A stretch of DNA of 64,000 nucleotides from Streptomyces achromogenes. GTDB taxonomy: Bacteria; Actinomycetota; Actinomycetes; Streptomycetales; Streptomycetaceae. Shown one piece after another: positions 17,360 through 25,507 of the stretch. The position numbers were made by a program, and so were the translations under genes. The notes under the pieces are model-generated. The model was not told the origin of the DNA, searched no databases, and saw only the letters and a program-made list of their open reading frames with translations. Position 1 is the first letter of the stretch. Every line of letters starts with the position of its first letter. The stretch lies in NCBI RefSeq assembly GCF_030816715.1, contig NZ_JAUSYH010000001.1:8370001-8434000 (forward strand). The letters run 5' to 3'.

Positions 17360-18210
17360 CCCCCGCCTCCTGGAGAAGGGACACCCCGGTGCTCACCCGA
17401 GCCCTCGGCCGGACGCCCCACTACGTCGTCGCCGCAGGACTGGCCGTCATCTTCCTCTTCCCGCTGGTGTGGAACGCCTGGGCGTCGGTCAGCGCCCAGC
17501 CCGGCACCGCGCAGGAGTCCGGCTACGGCCTCGGCAACTACCGCACGCTGCTCGACTACGACGCCGGGCTGTGGCGCTACCTCGGCAACAGCGCCCTCGT
17601 CTCCGTGCTCACCGTCGCCCTGACCCTCGGGGTCTCGCTGCTCGGCGGCTACGCCTTCGCACGCTTCGAGTTCCCGGGCAAGAACCTGCTGTTCCTGCTG
17701 ACGCTGGCCATCCTCATGGTCCCGTACGCCACCCTGCTCATCCCGCTCTACGTGCTGCTCGGCAGGCTCCATCTGCAGAACTCGCTGCTCGGGCTGAGCC
17801 TGGTGCTCGCGATGTTCCAACTGCCGTTCGCCACCTTCATGATGCGGATCTCCTTCGAGGCGGTGCCGCGCGAACTCGAGGAGTCCGCCCTCGTCGACGG
17901 CTGCGGCACCGCGGGCGCACTGCGCCGGGTCATGCTTCCCGCGGTGCGGCCGGGACTGATCACCGTGGGTCTCTTCGCCTTCCTCGCGGCCTGGAACGAC
18001 TTCATCGCACCGCTGATCCTCATCTCCGACAGCCAGAAGGCTCCGCTGCCGCTCGCCGTCGCCAACCTGCGCCAGCAGAGCATGGGCGCCGTCGACTACG
18101 GCGCCACCGAGGCCGGCGTGGTGGTCCTCGCCGTGCCCTGCCTCCTCCTCTTCCTGCTGCTCCAACGGCACTACGTACGGGGCTTCATGTCGGGCGCGCT
18201 CAAGGGCTGA
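17356..18210 (+). CDS. Sugar ABC transporter permease (MalG-like)
   Basis: A 284-residue partner permease. The sequence shows the typical first helix ('YVVAAGLAVIFLFPLVWNAW'), the segment 'FARFEFPGKNLLFLLTLAIL', and the EAA loop 'ELEESALVDGCGTAGALRRV' followed by MLPAVRPG, with the usual C-terminus 'YVRGFMSGALKG'. The start ATGA overlaps the stop of the first permease, so the two are translationally coupled. It forms the membrane channel with the 16397 product. The next gene starts 111 bases downstream and is probably in the same transcript. Confidence 0.92.
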   Translation: MTPASWRRDTPVLTRALGRTPHYVVAAGLAVIFLFPLVWNAWASVSAQPGTAQESGYGLGNYRTLLDYDAGLWRYLGNSALVSVLTVALTLGVSLLGGYAFARFEFPGKNLLFLLTLAILMVPYATLLIPLYVLLGRLHLQNSLLGLSLVLAMFQLPFATFMMRISFEAVPRELEESALVDGCGTAGALRRVMLPAVRPGLITVGLFAFLAAWNDFIAPLILISDSQKAPLPLAVANLRQQSMGAVDYGATEAGVVVLAVPCLLLFLLLQRHYVRGFMSGALKG

Positions 18211-18321
18211 GGCGCCCGCCCGACCGGCCGTACCGCCGCGGAGGCCGGACCGACCGGGAACCGACGACCACCTGAACACCCTTGACGGGCAACCGAGAGG
18301 ACGAACCGAAGGCATGAACTG

Positions 18322-20394
18322 GTGAGGGAGAACACGACGCGGTCGGCCGTCCTGCCGGTGGCGCCGAGCCGGGGACGGCTGAGGCCGCTGGGGCTCGACG
18401 AGGTCAGGATCACCGGGGGCTTCTGGGCCCGGCGCCGACAGGTCAACGCGACCGCGACACTCGACCACTGCCGCGACTGGATGGAACGCGTCGGCTGGAC
18501 CGGCAACTTCCGCGCCGCCGTGGAAGGCCGGATCCACCGGGACCGGCGCGGCCGCGAGTTCGCCGACTCCGACGTCTACAAACTGATCGAGGCCATGGCC
18601 TGGGAGGCCGGCCACGGCTCCGGCGCCGCCCTCGACGCGCAGATCGCCGCATTCACCGACACCATCGCGCCCGCCCAGGAACCGGACGGCTACCTCAACA
18701 CCGCCTTCGGCCGCCCCGGTCAACAGCCCCGGTACAGCGACCTCGAGTGGGGCCACGAGCTGTACTGCTACGGGCATCTGATCCAGGCGGGCGTGGCCCA
18801 GACGCGGGCCCGCGGCGAGGGCGAGCTGGCGAAGATCGCCCGGCGCGCCGCCGACCACGTGTGCGCGGCCTTCGGTCCCGGCGGCATCGAACGCGTCTGC
18901 GGACACCCGGAGATCGAGACGGCCCTGGTGGAACTGGCCCGGGCGACCGGTGAGCAGCGCTACCTCGACCAGGCCGCGCTCTTCGTCGACCGTCGCGGCC
19001 GACACACCCTCGCCGAGCCCGAGTTCGGCCGCGCCTACTACCAGGACGACGTGCCCGTCCGGGAGGCCACCGTGCTGCGCGGCCACGCCGTACGCGCCCT
19101 CTACCTCGCGGCCGGCGCCGTCGACGTGGCGGTGGAGACCGGGGACGACGCCCTGCTCGCCGCGGTCGTCCGGCAGTGGGAGGCCGCGGTCGCCCGGCGC
19201 ACCTACCTGACCGGCGGCATGGGCTCCCACCACCGGGACGAGTCCTTCGGCGACGACTTCGTGCTGCCCCCCGACCGCGCCTACTCGGAGACCTGCGCGG
19301 GCGTCGCCTCCGTGATGCTCAACTGGCGGCTGCTGCTGGCGACCGGCGAACCGCGCTACGCCGACCTCGCCGAGCGGACCCTGTTCAACGTGGTGGCGAC
19401 CTCCCCGTCCGAGGACGGCAGGACCTTCTTCTACGCCAACACCCTGCACCGACGCCGCCGGGGCACGACGCCCGCCGCCGACGCGCAGAGCCCGCGCGCC
19501 GAATCGGGCCTGCGCGCCCCCTGGTTCGCGGTGTCCTGCTGTCCGACCAACGTGGCGCGGACGCTGGCCCTGCTGCCGGCCTACCTGGCGACGGCCGACG
19601 ACGACGGGGTGCAACTGCACCAGTACGCCGACGCCGAGCTCGCCACCTCCCTCGCCGGCGGCCGGGACGTCGCCCTGCGCGTGCGCACCGACTACCCGTC
19701 CGGCGGCAGCGTGACCGTACGGATCGACCGGTCGCCGGAGCGCCCCTGGACCCTGTCGCTTCGCGTGCCCGCATGGGCCACGGGCACCGACGCCCGACTG
19801 GTCGACCCGGACGGGATGCGCCGTGCCGTCACGCCGGGCACGGCCGCCGTCACCCGGCGCTTCCGGCCCGGCGACGAGATACGACTGGAGCTGCCCGTGG
19901 CCCCGCGCTGGATCACACCCGACCCCCGCATCGACGCGGTACGCGGCACCGCCGCCGTCCAGCGCGGGCCGCTCGTCTACTGCGCCGAGTCCGTCGACCT
20001 CCCGCCGGGCCACGAGGTCGACGCGGTCCGGGTGAACCCCGCCGTCCCGCCGCAGGACGGGCCGGACGGCACCGTCGTGGCGTCCGGCGCGCTGGTCACG
20101 GTCCCGGACGCACCACCAGCGGCGGAGTCCGACAGTCCCGGTCGGTCGGCCGATTCCGCCGCAGCCGCAGGCACGGCCGCAGCCGCAGGCACGGACGCCG
20201 ACGGCGACGGGCAGGCCGGGCCGGACGCCGACACGCGGTGGCCGTACGCGCCGCTCGACGAGGCCGCCGTGCCGGCCGGCGAGCGTGCCGACATCGTCCT
20301 CGTGCCCTACCACTCCTGGGCGAACCGCGGCCCCTCGACGATGCGGGTCTGGCTGCCGACGACGCGACCGCCGACCGAACCCCCCGGGAGGTAG
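18322..20394 (+). CDS. GH127 beta-L-arabinofuranosidase (DUF1680), intracellular
   Basis: A 690-residue protein without a signal peptide. The DUF1680 (alpha/alpha)6-barrel is clear from 'ITGGFWARRRQVNATATLDH' through 'EFADSDVYKLIEAMAWEAG' and 'GHELYCYGHLIQAGVA'. The residues that bind zinc and catalyse in characterised GH127 enzymes are present: Glu323 and Cys325 in 'YSETCAGVASVM', and Cys406-Cys407 in 'WFAVSCCPTNVAR'. It should release L-arabinose from beta-L-arabinofuranosides imported by the upstream transporter. An Ala/Asp-rich low-complexity insert (about 590-640) interrupts the C-terminal beta-domain. The GTG at 18322 is the only sensible start; a nearby ATG at 18313 hits a stop after three codons. 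Confidence 0.9.
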   Translation: MRENTTRSAVLPVAPSRGRLRPLGLDEVRITGGFWARRRQVNATATLDHCRDWMERVGWTGNFRAAVEGRIHRDRRGREFADSDVYKLIEAMAWEAGHGSGAALDAQIAAFTDTIAPAQEPDGYLNTAFGRPGQQPRYSDLEWGHELYCYGHLIQAGVAQTRARGEGELAKIARRAADHVCAAFGPGGIERVCGHPEIETALVELARATGEQRYLDQAALFVDRRGRHTLAEPEFGRAYYQDDVPVREATVLRGHAVRALYLAAGAVDVAVETGDDALLAAVVRQWEAAVARRTYLTGGMGSHHRDESFGDDFVLPPDRAYSETCAGVASVMLNWRLLLATGEPRYADLAERTLFNVVATSPSEDGRTFFYANTLHRRRRGTTPAADAQSPRAESGLRAPWFAVSCCPTNVARTLALLPAYLATADDDGVQLHQYADAELATSLAGGRDVALRVRTDYPSGGSVTVRIDRSPERPWTLSLRVPAWATGTDARLVDPDGMRRAVTPGTAAVTRRFRPGDEIRLELPVAPRWITPDPRIDAVRGTAAVQRGPLVYCAESVDLPPGHEVDAVRVNPAVPPQDGPDGTVVASGALVTVPDAPPAAESDSPGRSADSAAAAGTAAAAGTDADGDGQAGPDADTRWPYAPLDEAAVPAGERADIVLVPYHSWANRGPSTMRVWLPTTRPPTEPPGR

Positions 20395-20590
20395 ACGTGC
20401 GCCGGCCGGGCGCGGCCGTGCGCCGCGGGAAGCGCCGGGCCGACGCGCGGACCCGGGGCGCACAGAACCGCGCCTGCGCCGACGCCGGCGTGCCGCACCC
20501 GACCCTCGGCGACATCCGTCCGACCGTGACGTCCCCACCGTCCGACCCGACCACCCGACGCGCCCACGCCCCCACGATGGGAGTCCGACC

Positions 20591-22780
20591 ATGTCCCAAC
20601 CCCCCTCTCGCCGCGGTCTGTTGAGACTGGCCGCCGGGACCGCTGCCGCGGCCCCGCTGCTGCACGCGACGCCCGCGGCGGCCAGTGCCGCCGCCGAGCC
20701 GGCCACGGCGACTGCGGCGTCCCGAGCGTCCGCCGCCGCCCCTGAGGCTCCCGCTGCGGCAGCCGCGCCCGTCCCGCCGACCTGGACCGTCCAGCCCTTC
20801 GCGCTGGACCGGGTGACGCTCGGCGACGGCGTCTTCCGCCGCAAGCGCGACCTGATGCTCGGCTACGCGAGGTCCTACCCGGCCGACCGGATCCTCGCCG
20901 TCTTCCGGGCCAACGCCGGGCTCGACACCCGCGGCGCCCGGCCGCCGGGCGGCTGGGAGACCTCCGACGGCAATCTGCGCGGCCACTACGGCGGCCACTT
21001 CCTCACGCTCGTCGCCCAGGCGTACGCCGACACCCGAGAGACCGCGCTGAAGACCAAGCTCGACTACCTGGTGACCGCGCTGGGCGAATGCCAGGCGGCG
21101 TCGGCCGACCACGGCTCGCCGAGGCCGAGTCACCCCGGCTACCTGGCGGCCTACCCGGAGACCCAGTTCATCCTGCTGGAGAGCTACACGACCTATCCCA
21201 CGATCTGGGCCCCCTACTACACCTGCCACAAGATCATGCGCGGGCTGCTCGACGCGCACACCCTGGGCGGGAACGCGCAGGCGCTGACCATCGCCTCGAA
21301 GATGGGCGACTGGGTCCACAGCCGCCTCGGCCGGCTGCCGAAGGCGCAGTTGGAGCGCATGTGGTCGATCTACATAGCCGGCGAGTACGGCGGGATGAAC
21401 GAGGTGATGGCGGACCTGTACGCGCTCACCGGCCGGGCCGAACACCTTGCCGCCGCCCGCTGCTTCGACAACACCGCACTCCTGGACGCCTGCGCCGACG
21501 GCCGGGACGTCCTGGACGGCCGGCACGCCAACCAGCACATCCCCCAGTTCACCGGCTACGTACGGCTCTTCGATCACACGGGTGAGCAGGAGTACGCGGC
21601 CGCGGCCCGCAACTTCTGGGGCATGGTCGTGGGTCCGCGCACCTACAGCCAGGGAGGCGCCGGCAAGGGGGAGATCTTCCGGGCCCGGGGTGCGATCGCG
21701 GCCACCCTGGGCGACGACAACGCCGAGACCTGCGCGACGTACAACATGCTCAAACTGAGCCGGCAGCTGTTCTTCCACGCGCCCGACGCCGCCTACATGG
21801 ACTACTACGAGCGCGGCCTGACCAACCACATCCTGGCCTCCCGCCGGGACACGTCCAGCACGACCAGCCCGGAGGTCACCTACTTCGTCGGCATGGGCCC
21901 GGGGACGGTGCGCCAGTACGACAACACCGGTACCTGCTGCGGCGGCACGGGCATGGAGAACCACACCAAGTACCAGGACTCGGTGTACTTCCGCTCGGCC
22001 GCCGGCGACGCGCTGTACGTCAACCTCTACCTCGCCTCGACGTTGCGATGGCCGGAGCGTGGGCTGGTCCTGGAGCAGACGAGCGCCTACCCGGCCGAGG
22101 GCGTCCGCACGCTGACCTTCCGCGAGGGCGGCGGCAGCCTCGACCTGAAGCTCAGGGTCCCCTCCTGGGCCACCGCGGGCTTCACCGTCGCCGTGAACGG
22201 GGTCCAGCAACAGGCGTCGGCCGTCCCCGGGAGCTACCTCACCCTGCGCAGGGAATGGCGGCGCGGCGACCGGGTCACCGTCTCCGCGCCCTACCGCCTG
22301 CGCGTGGAGCGGGCATCGGACGACCCGACCGTGCAGTCCCTCTTCCACGGGCCGGTTCTGCTGGTCGCGCGGAGTCAGGCGACGGACTTCCGGCAGTTCT
22401 CGTTCTACAGGGACTTCACTCTGCGCGGCGACCTGGCCGACGCGATCCGCCCTGAGGGCCGTCCGCAGTACTTCACCACGCACGGTCTGACCCTGGCCCC
22501 GTTCCATGTCGCGGACGACGCCCGCTACCACGCCTACTTCCGGCGCGTGGAGCCGGTCGTCGTCTTCGGCACGTCCGACTCGGGCGTGCCGAACCGCTCC
22601 CGCGGCGACGGCCTGACCTTCCTCGACGTCCTGTGGCAGCAGGCGCCTTTCGTGACCTCCGCCGCCTTTCTGGCCGCCGTACGCGCCCTGGCCGACGCCT
22701 GGCGGGCCGACGGACGGTTCACGCCCGCCGAACGGGACCGCGTCGTCGCCGCCGCCACCGCAGCGAACCTGCGCCGCTGA
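20591..22780 (+). CDS. GH127/GH146-like beta-L-arabinofuranosidase with Tat-like signal
   Basis: A 729-residue DUF1680-family enzyme. The N-terminus 'SRRGLLRLAAGTAAAAPLLH' is a twin-arginine-type signal followed by a long Ala-rich linker, so export is likely. The barrel shows 'WETSDGNLRGHYGGHFLTLV' and 'APYYTCHKIMRGLLDAHTL'. The catalytic set is intact: Glu379 and Cys381 in 'NAETCATYNMLKLSRQLF', and Cys449-Cys450 in 'TGTCCGGTGMENHTK'. It is more like the GH146 branch than the preceding gene, so the pair probably cleaves different beta-L-arabinofuranosyl linkages, one outside and one inside the cell. It is the last gene of the uptake operon, 196 bases after the GH127 gene. Confidence 0.88.
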   Translation: MSQPPSRRGLLRLAAGTAAAAPLLHATPAAASAAAEPATATAASRASAAAPEAPAAAAAPVPPTWTVQPFALDRVTLGDGVFRRKRDLMLGYARSYPADRILAVFRANAGLDTRGARPPGGWETSDGNLRGHYGGHFLTLVAQAYADTRETALKTKLDYLVTALGECQAASADHGSPRPSHPGYLAAYPETQFILLESYTTYPTIWAPYYTCHKIMRGLLDAHTLGGNAQALTIASKMGDWVHSRLGRLPKAQLERMWSIYIAGEYGGMNEVMADLYALTGRAEHLAAARCFDNTALLDACADGRDVLDGRHANQHIPQFTGYVRLFDHTGEQEYAAAARNFWGMVVGPRTYSQGGAGKGEIFRARGAIAATLGDDNAETCATYNMLKLSRQLFFHAPDAAYMDYYERGLTNHILASRRDTSSTTSPEVTYFVGMGPGTVRQYDNTGTCCGGTGMENHTKYQDSVYFRSAAGDALYVNLYLASTLRWPERGLVLEQTSAYPAEGVRTLTFREGGGSLDLKLRVPSWATAGFTVAVNGVQQQASAVPGSYLTLRREWRRGDRVTVSAPYRLRVERASDDPTVQSLFHGPVLLVARSQATDFRQFSFYRDFTLRGDLADAIRPEGRPQYFTTHGLTLAPFHVADDARYHAYFRRVEPVVVFGTSDSGVPNRSRGDGLTFLDVLWQQAPFVTSAAFLAAVRALADAWRADGRFTPAERDRVVAAATAANLRR

Positions 22781-22918
22781 CGGCACAGCGGGCCGCCCGC
22801 CCAGCCGCCTGTACCCGGGGAGACGCACGTCACACGCGGCCGCTGCCGCCGTCCGTCACATGTGGGCGGCGCGAGCCGTCATTGCCGTGTAAGCCCCCGA
22901 CACGGCAAGGAGATCATC

Positions 22919-23392
22919 ATGGAAGCGCGTCTCGACCTGCTCGGCACCCCGTTCGCCGGCACTCTGATGAAGCACTTCAACACGGCCGGCAAGGCCGTCA
23001 CGCAGTCGACGCTGCCGGGCACGGTCCAGCAGCTGGTGATGCTGCGGGCCAGCCAGATCAACGGCTGCGGATTCTGCACCGACATGCACACCAAGGACGC
23101 CGTGCACGCGGGCGAGTCCGATCAACGCCTGCACATGGTCGCGGTGTGGCGGGAGGCCAAGGTGTTCACCGACGCCGAGCGCGCCGCGCTGGAGCTGACC
23201 GAGCAGGGCACGCGCATCGCCGACGCGGCGGGCGGTGTGCCCGACGAGGTCTGGGCGAACGCCGTGAAGCACTACGACGAGGAGCAGCTCACGGCCCTGG
23301 TGGCGCTCATCGCGCTCATCAACGCCTACAACCGTCTGAACGTCATCGTCCGGCAGCCCGCCGGCGACTACCGGCCCGGCATGTTCGGCTGA
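22919..23392 (+). CDS. AhpD-like carboxymuconolactone decarboxylase-family protein
   Basis: A 157-residue protein with the CMD/AhpD pattern: 'LPGTVQQLVMLRASQINGCG' followed by FCTDMHTKDA. The CxxC pair (Cys-Gly-Phe-Cys) with the downstream His is the AhpD-type redox centre, used to reduce peroxiredoxins or deal with peroxides. The ATG at 22919 has an AAGGAG site. It is monocistronic in appearance. Its stop codon lies inside an 8-base tandem repeat (23389-23436). Its peroxidase partner cannot be told from the neighbours; the next gene is an FAD oxidoreductase 274 bases away. Confidence 0.88.
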   Translation: MEARLDLLGTPFAGTLMKHFNTAGKAVTQSTLPGTVQQLVMLRASQINGCGFCTDMHTKDAVHAGESDQRLHMVAVWREAKVFTDAERAALELTEQGTRIADAAGGVPDEVWANAVKHYDEEQLTALVALIALINAYNRLNVIVRQPAGDYRPGMFG

Positions 23393-23436
23393 CGGACTGA
23401 CGGACTGACGGACTGACGGACTGACGGACTGACGGA
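23389..23436. repeat. Six perfect tandem copies of an 8-bp unit (CTGACGGA)
   Basis: CTGACGGA is repeated head to tail six times without mismatch. The first copy includes the AhpD stop codon TGA. Because TGA recurs every 8 bases it supplies stops in all three frames downstream of the gene. It is a microsatellite-like tract prone to slippage. Confidence 0.95.
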
Positions 23437-23666
23437 CCGGCGGGCATGTCCGCGACGCAGGACCGGCCGATCGCACGACCGTGGCTCGAGGGGTGGCCCG
23501 CCCCTCGAGCCGGCGTCGGTCTCACCCCCTGCCCTGCCCTCAGCTTCACGGAACGTGCACAACCGTCCCCCTGAACTTTAGGTTTCAAGCGCTACGCTCG
23601 TCGGCAGTCCGAGCGGCCGGACCCCACGCCGTGCCGCTCGTATCCCCCCATGCTCAGGAGACTCGC

Positions 23667-24773
23667 GTGCGCGACGGCGACGTAGTGGTGATCGGCGGCG
23701 GCTATGCGGGCGTCCGCCTGGCGAAACGGCTGGACGCGACGGCCCGGGTCACGCTGGTCGACCGCAAGGACGTGTTCTTCCACCGCATCGCCTCCCTCCG
23801 CGCCGGTGTGCGCCCGCAGTGGTCGGTCACCCCGTTGATCCCCTACGACCGGCTGCTGCGCGACGGCCGGATGGTCGTCGGCAAGGCGGTCCGCATCGAC
23901 ACCGCCGAACGGCAGGTCGTCCTGGCCTCGGGCGAGCGGCTGCCCTACGACGTGGTGGTGATCGCCACCGGCGCCGACTACCCCGAACCGGCCCGCTTCA
24001 CCGGGACCACCGCCGAGGAGACCCTCAAGACGTTCGCCGGTCACCAGCGTGACGTCGCCGCCGCCGAGCACGTCCTCGTGGTGGGCGGCGGTCCCTCCGG
24101 TGTCGAGCTCAGCGCCGAGATACGCCTGGCCCGGCCGGACGCCCGGGTCACTCTCGCGCACTCCGGGCCCGCGCTGCTGCACTCCACGGGCAGTGAGCGG
24201 GCCGGCCGCAAGGCGCAGGCCTGGCTCGAGTCGCACGACGTCGAGGTCCGTCTGGACTCGTTCATGTCCCGCGGCAACGACTTCGGCACCTACCGCGACG
24301 GGCACGGCGGCGTTCTCGAAGCCGACCTCTCCTTCTGGGCTACCGGCACCACCCCCAACACGCTGTGGCTGCGCCTGGCCGGGCTCGGCGACTGGCTGAA
24401 CCCGGCCGGGCACGTCAGGGTCGACCGCCGGCTCCGGGTCGAGGGATGGCCGGACGTGTTCGCCGTCGGCGACGTCAACGACGCGACCCAGCTCAAGATC
24501 ACCCCCGCCGCGCTCGCCCAGGCCGACCTCGCCGCCCACAACATCCGCGGCTACCTGCAGAGTCCCGGCAGGCACCGCAGGGAGCCCCGCCTCTACCGGC
24601 CGCTCCAGCGCACCCCGCTGATCGTGCCCTTCGGCCCGACCGACGGACTGACGCTGCTGCCCGTGCCGGGCGGCGAGAGCGCGGTGCTCGGCGGCCGCAC
24701 CTCCGTCCTGGCCAAGGCGAAGACCCTCATGACCCCGTACATGCGCCGTCAGTTGGGATACACCGCCACCTGA
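23667..24773 (+). CDS. NAD(P)/FAD-dependent oxidoreductase (NDH-2/AIF-like)
   Basis: A 368-residue flavoprotein. The N-terminal FAD Rossmann motif is 'VVVIGGGYAGVRLAKRL', the second (NAD) Rossmann motif 'VLVVGGGPSGVELSAEI', and the C-terminal FAD contact 'VFAVGDVNDATQLKITPAAL'. The layout matches type II NADH dehydrogenase/AIF-like proteins, which pass electrons from NAD(P)H to quinone or another acceptor. No CxxC or heme motif is seen. The start is the GTG at 23667 with AGGAG upstream; the longer reading upstream shows no homology. The promoter region 23437-23666 has a partial AAGCGCT match at about 23587 that I do not count as an operator. Confidence 0.85.
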   Translation: MRDGDVVVIGGGYAGVRLAKRLDATARVTLVDRKDVFFHRIASLRAGVRPQWSVTPLIPYDRLLRDGRMVVGKAVRIDTAERQVVLASGERLPYDVVVIATGADYPEPARFTGTTAEETLKTFAGHQRDVAAAEHVLVVGGGPSGVELSAEIRLARPDARVTLAHSGPALLHSTGSERAGRKAQAWLESHDVEVRLDSFMSRGNDFGTYRDGHGGVLEADLSFWATGTTPNTLWLRLAGLGDWLNPAGHVRVDRRLRVEGWPDVFAVGDVNDATQLKITPAALAQADLAAHNIRGYLQSPGRHRREPRLYRPLQRTPLIVPFGPTDGLTLLPVPGGESAVLGGRTSVLAKAKTLMTPYMRRQLGYTAT

Positions 24774-24993
24774 CGGACTGCCGTTCCCCCTGCCCCGCAC
24801 GACCGGTCCCACCCGGGCCGACCGGCCGCGCCCGGGCGCGGCCGAAGTGGCTGGGCCGCGTCGAGGCGCGAAGTGGACGTCGAGGGTGAGGAGCCGCGGC
24901 ACGTGCCGGATGCCGAGCGGGCCGACAGGTCGCAGCGGCGGTCGCCGTCGACGAACAGGCCCTCGGCGCACGGGGTGGTGTTACCGTCGCGCG

Positions 24994-25392
24994 ATGTCCA
25001 AGACCGAGATCGACTCGCTGACCGCCGAATTCTTCGGCGCGTTCGACAACCGGGGCGGCAGGACTCCTGACGTGGCACGCATCCGCAGGCTGGTTCTTCC
25101 GGCCGGCGTGGTGGTGAAGACCGGTCCGGAGTTCACCGTCCTCACCGTCGAGGAGTTCATCGAGCCTCGCCGGCGGCTGCTGACCGAGGGCCGGCTGGTG
25201 GAGTTCGCCGAGTGGGAGACCTCCGAACGCACCGACATCGCGGGCGACATCGCGTCGAGGCTCGGCGAGTACCGCAAGTCCGGGATCCTGGACGGGGAGC
25301 CCTTCGAGGGCGGCGGGACCAAGACCTTCCAGTTCGTTCGCACCGCCGAGGGCTGGCGCATCGCAGCCCTGGCCTGGTTCGACCAGCCCTGA
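24994..25392 (+). CDS. NTF2-like/DUF4440-type small protein
   Basis: A 132-residue protein with the cone-shaped NTF2-like pattern: 'LTAEFFGAFDNRGG', 'FTVLTVEEFIEPRRRLL', 'TKTFQFVRTAEGWRIAALAW' followed by FDQP at the C-terminus. Members of this superfamily are small ligand-binding proteins or enzymes, and the role here is unknown. The ATG at 24994 is the first sensible start. It is convergent with the acyl-CoA oxidase gene (ends 25508). Confidence 0.75.
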   Translation: MSKTEIDSLTAEFFGAFDNRGGRTPDVARIRRLVLPAGVVVKTGPEFTVLTVEEFIEPRRRLLTEGRLVEFAEWETSERTDIAGDIASRLGEYRKSGILDGEPFEGGGTKTFQFVRTAEGWRIAALAWFDQP

Positions 25393-25507
25393 CCGCCGCG
25401 GCGTCCGCGCGGCGCACATGCCGGCGGTGTGCCCCTCGTGTGCCCGATCCGCCGCGGCCTGCGGGCACTTCGGCCGGTGGTGAGGTGACACACCGCCCGG
25501 ATCACGC

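Noticed and set aside
20395-20590. Possible small gene between the two DUF1680 genes
   Set aside because: Frames here are open only because of GC content; no ribosome site or conserved pattern was seen.
17233-20844. Very long open frame on the minus strand opposite the permeases and GH127 gene
   Set aside because: It is a shadow frame caused by GC bias; it has Arg/Gly-rich composition, no family motif and no ribosome site, and lies opposite well-supported genes.
23580-23600. AAGCGCTA near the FAD oxidoreductase start as a LacI operator
   Set aside because: It matches only seven of eight bases, lacks symmetric flanks and has no link to a sugar gene, so chance is more likely.
24774-24993. A gene in the gap before the NTF2-like protein
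   Set aside because: The frame upstream of the ATG at 24994 is open but Arg-rich, and lacks a ribosome site and family resemblance.
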